DNA of 64,000 nucleotides. It comes from Paramecium tetraurelia. Its lineage: Eukaryota; Ciliophora; Oligohymenophorea; Peniculida; Parameciidae. Shown piece by piece: positions 59,642 through 64,000 of the stretch. Location of the stretch: positions 124,001-188,000 of the forward strand of contig NW_001799078.1 in assembly GCF_000165425.1 (NCBI RefSeq), in the 5' to 3' direction. How positions within the stretch are numbered: the stretch's first letter is position 1; every line of letters starts with the position of its first letter. The notes under the pieces were generated by a model. It ran no database searches. It was not told where the DNA came from and saw only the letters and a program-made list of their open reading frames with translations. The translations under genes and the position numbers were made by a program.

Positions 59642-61167
59642 ATGTAAATTTCTAAAAAAGCGCATTCATCTTTAAATCTTGCCAACAATGACTTATTGGA
59701 AACTCCAGATAAGAAACCCACGAATCATCATGTCATTAGATCAAATAAACAAGAAGAAAGTGCAATAAAAGAACCAATGGTAGTAGATGTGTCAACTTAT
59801 AATCATCCTCCAAACCTTCAGAAATTAATTCCAGTTTCACATATTTTTGGAGCATATAAGAGAGTTAAGAATGTCATAACAAGAACACCAACTCAAAAAT
59901 CCATGAAATTATCAGAATAATTCGGAGCTAATGTCTATATAAAAAGAGTAAATAAAAAATATAAGTTTAGGAAGATTTGCAAATTGTTAGAAGCTATAAG
60001 TTAAGAGGAGCCTACAATAAAATCATATCTATACCAGAAAGTGAAAGACATCGTACAGTGTTTTGTTCTAGTGCTGGTAATCACGCTTAGGGTGTTGCTT
60101 ATGTATGTAATCTATTGAAAATCAACTGTGTTATTTATATGCCAACAAATACACCTAACATTAAGTTTAATGCAGTCAAGTAATTTATAATTCATATTAA
60201 GATCATGGGGCAAATAATTTGTTCAGATTGAATTAGTTGGAGATACTTTCGATGAGAGTTTTAGGGCAAGCAAAGAAAGATGTAATAATGAGAATGGAAT
60301 ATATGTCCATGCTTTCGATGATGAGAAGATTATAGAAGGATAAGGAACTATTGCTGTTGAAATTCTAGAGGATATTCCTGAGGATTAAATTGACTTTGTT
60401 TTCTTTCCAGTTGGAGGTGGAGGTTGTGGAGCAGGAATTTCATCTTATTTCAAACAAGTTCACCCTGAAACAATTTTGATAGGTGTTGAACCAGAAGGGT
60501 ATAATATCAAACTGATTTTTAGTTCCCCTTCAATGTATGAGGCAATCAAATAATAAAAAGTTGTAGAATTAGATACTATTAATACATTTGTAGATGGTGC
60601 TGCTATTAAAAAGTCAGGAGCTATACCATTTGAGATTCTGAATTCTGTGTTAAAAGATATTTTTTTAATTCCAGAAGGACATGTTTGCACTACTATGATG
60701 AAGTTATTTAACGAAGAAGGAATACTTGTCGAACCTGCTGGGGCTTTGGCAATAGCGGCTTTGGATAGATTCAAGGATGAGATCAGAGGTAAAACTGTTG
60801 TTTGTTTGATTTCTGGCAGCAACAATGATTTAGGTAGAATGACTGACATTAGAATGCTTTCAGAAATTCATTAGGGTCTCTAATATTATATGTTTGTAAA
60901 TTTCTTTTAAAAACCTGGAGCATTAAAGCAATTTATTATAAAATGTTTGGGTATATCCAATAATAAATATCTTTAATAGGACCTACAGATGAAATCACTA
61001 ATTTAGAATACACAAGAAAAAATAATAGAGAAAAGGGACCTGCATTAGTTGGAGTTAAAGTAAAAAAGCCTCAGGATTTCGAAGCCATTAAAAGTAAAAT
61101 GGAAGAATTAAAAATTACACTTAGAATTTTATAACCAAATCAAGAGATTTTCAAAATGTTATTGTGA
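59642..61167 (+). CDS. Threonine dehydratase (PLP-dependent)
   Basis: Three introns (23, 22, 29 nt) give 483 aa. Motifs of fold-type II PLP enzymes: RTPTQKSMKLSEQFGANVYI, VRSYKLRGAYNKI (Schiff-base Lys), SSAGNHAQGVAY, GGGGCGAGISSYFKQV (GGGGLxxG phosphate loop), GVEPEGY, VDGAAIKK, EPAGALAIAAL and SGSNNDL. The C-terminal ~110 residues (FLQKPGALKQFI) look like a single ACT-type regulatory domain. The enzyme deaminates threonine to 2-oxobutanoate for isoleucine synthesis or catabolism. The ATG at 59642 was chosen because its frame runs straight into the conserved frame. Confidence 0.93.
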
Positions 61168-61202
61168 TTTATAATATTATAAGATCATAAATATATAATG
61201 TT

Positions 61203-64000
61203 TCACACCATCTAACCAATTAAAATTAATCTTTTAATCTCTCTTTAGAAATATTCATCAAAAAATACAGTCCCCTATGGAATTAAGTAAATGAATTTTT
61301 GTAAAAGAATCATTTTACTTTATTCAGAATTTGATATTACTCTTAAAAAGTAAACACTAGCAATTTCAAATGATAAATAAATTGATACTACAATCTACAG
61401 TTAGACATAATTTTACATAGACAGTATATTACAAATCAGTAATTTACAATGAAAACTATTCCTTTATGAATCCAGAAAATTTAGACAAAACATCTGATAA
61501 TAGTGTTGAACCTTCTAATTCCAATCTTTCCAGCGATTGTCTAGTATCAAAATGAGTAGCTTAATATTCGTTTGAGATGCTGTTTATAACATAACTTAAT
61601 GCATTTATAAGTCCTCCTTTTAAAGCTCCTTACATAACCTTATCACAGATTCCACTAGCCTTTTTTTTATATTCCTAAAAATATAAACTGTTATAGTTAC
61701 TTCACTTAAATTGTCACAGACTGAAATTTAAGTAATTTTTTCAACGATTTGATTAGATGGTCCAAATATTTAATCAATTTAATCCAACTGAAGTAAATCT
61801 TAGTTGAACTATTTTAATGAATCTAAACTCTATTCCACATGTAAATAAAGATCTTTAATCTCTGAGGAAGTGAAGAATGTAAATGTAGCTTTAAAATACA
61901 AGGCTTCTTTCCAAGCATATAAAATCAAAACATTAACACTAGCATCTGATATTTTCTAATAAAATTAGGCCACATTTTAATAATAGCTTATCTAATTATG
62001 TAATATCAGATAGAAACTTAAACTTACTAAGAAATATATTAGATAATGAAAAAGTAATGCGAATGCCTTTCTAAATATATTTAGAGAGACTAATTTTTTA
62101 TCGTTAATTTGTCTATATTTAAAATTAGATTATTTTTTTTTCAAAGATTTATCAATATTATCCAGATCCATAGAATACCCATAAATAATTTATCTGCTAT
62201 TTTAGATTTTCAAAGTTATCTATTTCAATCTTATAATTTCCAGCTCAACCTAATGGAGATCTTGATTTTTTAATATAGACAATATTTTATTTTTGGCATT
62301 TCGAATCTGTTTCAAATGATAGATTTTTAGAATAATCAAAATGAAAGATATTACTCCAAATACCGTTGTGTATAATCTGATGATGGTCATTTTCTAGTTT
62401 GAATATATCAGAGTGTGTTCTAAAGTAAAGTTTTCCAGATCAACAAACTTTTTATATAGTATTAGACTGTTCTTATATGAGTAATAAAAATAAGGTCCAT
62501 CTGTCAATAATGGTTTCACAGTATAAGCCAATTTATATTCATATTAGTAATTAAGTAACAAATGAATTGACTCTCTAAAACTAATATTATAATTCACTCC
62601 AGTATTATTCGTCACATATAAAGAAAGAATTAAATAATTCTCCTCTAAAAATGGTTAAAATTACGGGATGTATAATACTTTTGTAATACTTTTTTTTAAA
62701 AGATCATACCCTGATAACAAATTTGATCTTGGAAATTAAACTAAATGTGCATACTCAATATCATCAATAAATTTCAGACCGAGCAATTAATTATAATTTA
62801 CAATAGTGTATCTAGTTACTAAAAAGGAGTCAATTGGTTAGTACACTTCATTCTTTATTGAAAGTAATTCTAAATGAGATATCAAACTTTTGAATTCATA
62901 GGTTTCATCAAATATAATTATCGAAAAAATTATAGCTATAAGAATGTAAATTAGATAAATGATAATAAATGCAACCCAATTCTTGGATTATTTTTGAGAA
63001 TTGAGAATAATTGAGGATTGTTTAAATGCTTGATAGTAGGGAGACCTCTTTACTTAAGCAATACTTGATAAATTTGTGAAATTTTCTAACTTTTTGTTGA
63101 TTTTATTACTGAACCGAGGGAAAGAGGTTTCAGTTTATTTCTTTTCTTTTATTAATTGGAAATCATTATTGTCCTATAATAATTCTATTTGCATTTCTTG
63201 TCGTTCTGTGTTTAATATCATTTATTGCTTTTGGTACTCCTCTTCCGGATCTGGAAGGTTGATTTCAATTTATTCATCGATATCAAAAGGGTTCTCAGAA
63301 TTTTACTAACATCTAAATTATGTAATAGAATTAACTTTATCTAATTTAAGGTTATCTAATCTCAATACATATATATATTGATTTTCTTAAAAAAATCTTT
63401 GAGTAATTGATAAATGACATGAATACAATGTTATATTTTCAATATCACTGAGACAATTAAAAGTTCTTGTTTTTCCCTTTTATTCATCTTCTTCATTGCC
63501 ATTTATAAAATTGATAGGACAAATTTTGATATCAAAGGTTTTCTCTTCAATATATCTTTTAAATTAAGGGATTATTTTTATAATACTAATTCCAATTATA
63601 TGATCCAAATAAGCTTCAGACAGATTTAAACCACCAAAAAATAAGTTATGACTTATTTCTTAAAGTCGTAAATTAGAATCAACAAATATTATATGTTTTT
63701 CACTTTGTGGCAACCTATATAGAGTAATGATTTCGATATTTTATGAATTTTTTTGATTCAAATCCATACAAATATCTATTGGTTAAATTATACCTTATCG
63801 TATTTTAATGAAAGTCTCCCCAATAGTTTAATAATATTTATTTTAACCTGTTTCAAGAAATTTTTCAACTAATAATTAATGTTATTATCGAAGTGATTAT
63901 GGTATTAAAGTTTATAACTATTCCCCCTCTTTTATGGTGAAGTGTTGGCCTTATGTTATTTAATGGTATTCAATTTGGATATTTTACACATCTATAATTT
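61203..64000 (-). CDS. TmcB-like polytopic membrane protein, C-terminal part (truncated by window edge)
   Basis: The frame enters from the right edge and runs down to a TGA at 61203-61205 after two introns (26 and 22 nt). A PAS-like stretch (KHIIFVDSNLRLQEISHN, SIIKIIPQF) comes first, then transmembrane helices (WVAFIIIYLIYILIAIIF, YTTVFGVISFILIILKIY, LFHYLIYFLVSLSFYLIL, IVVSIYLSFEIASVYFL) around large loops with a conserved-looking ASGICDKVMQGALKGGL segment. Order and text match the C-terminal two thirds of the gene at 7865-12299. A further optional 23-nt intron would move the stop to about 61258. The N-terminus is missing. Confidence 0.7.

Noticed and set aside
59212-59691. 160-codon + frame upstream of the threonine dehydratase
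   Set aside because: Overlaps the dehydratase start in another phase, has no motif, and is within chance expectation for a TGA-only code.

Overview
The window is typical of a ciliate macronuclear chromosome, most likely Paramecium. About 30 long reading frames stay open only if TAA and TAG are read as glutamine and TGA is the sole stop. The DNA is very AT-rich. Genes are packed on both strands, often with gaps under 100 bp. They are split by tiny GT..AG introns of about 18-31 nt; removing those I located gives a whole number of codons in almost every gene. No rRNA, tRNA, CRISPR array or recognisable transposon was seen.

Layout. 1-7.6 kb: end of a coiled-coil gene, a CDPK, a RING multi-span protein, a Tubby protein, a sphingomyelin-synthase-like PAP2 enzyme and a Cys-rich secreted protein. 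7.9-16.3 kb: a TmcB-like membrane protein and two adjacent secreted Cys-rich/acidic proteins. 16.5-22.3 kb: a PLP enzyme with two frame breaks, an EGF-domain multi-span protein and a second acylated CDPK. 22.4-29.9 kb: a giant P4-ATPase/guanylyl-cyclase fusion. 30.5-41.3 kb: an HMG-like protein, a 980-aa helical unknown, a coiled-coil protein, a TEDC1 homologue, a ubiquitin protease, a 91-aa membrane protein and a two-repeat Myb protein. 41.5-48.7 kb: a decayed PEPCK pseudogene, DPH6, two trichocyst matrix protein genes, RPS19 and an unknown. 48.9-64 kb: a conserved coiled-coil protein, GSK3, coiled-coil and MORN proteins, a third trichocyst matrix protein, membrane and coiled-coil proteins, a threonine dehydratase, and a second TmcB-like gene cut by the window edge.

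There is no operon logic; neighbours are mostly unrelated. Recurring themes are Ca2+/cGMP signalling (two CDPKs, guanylyl cyclase), ciliary biology (Tubby, TEDC1, MORN, coiled coils) and regulated secretion (three trichocyst matrix proteins). Four genes carry frame breaks that introns do not explain: the PLP enzyme, the cyclase, one trichocyst gene and the PEPCK relic. Only PEPCK looks truly dead; the others may be assembly indels. All structures were worked out by hand from splice consensus and reading-frame logic, without transcript data.
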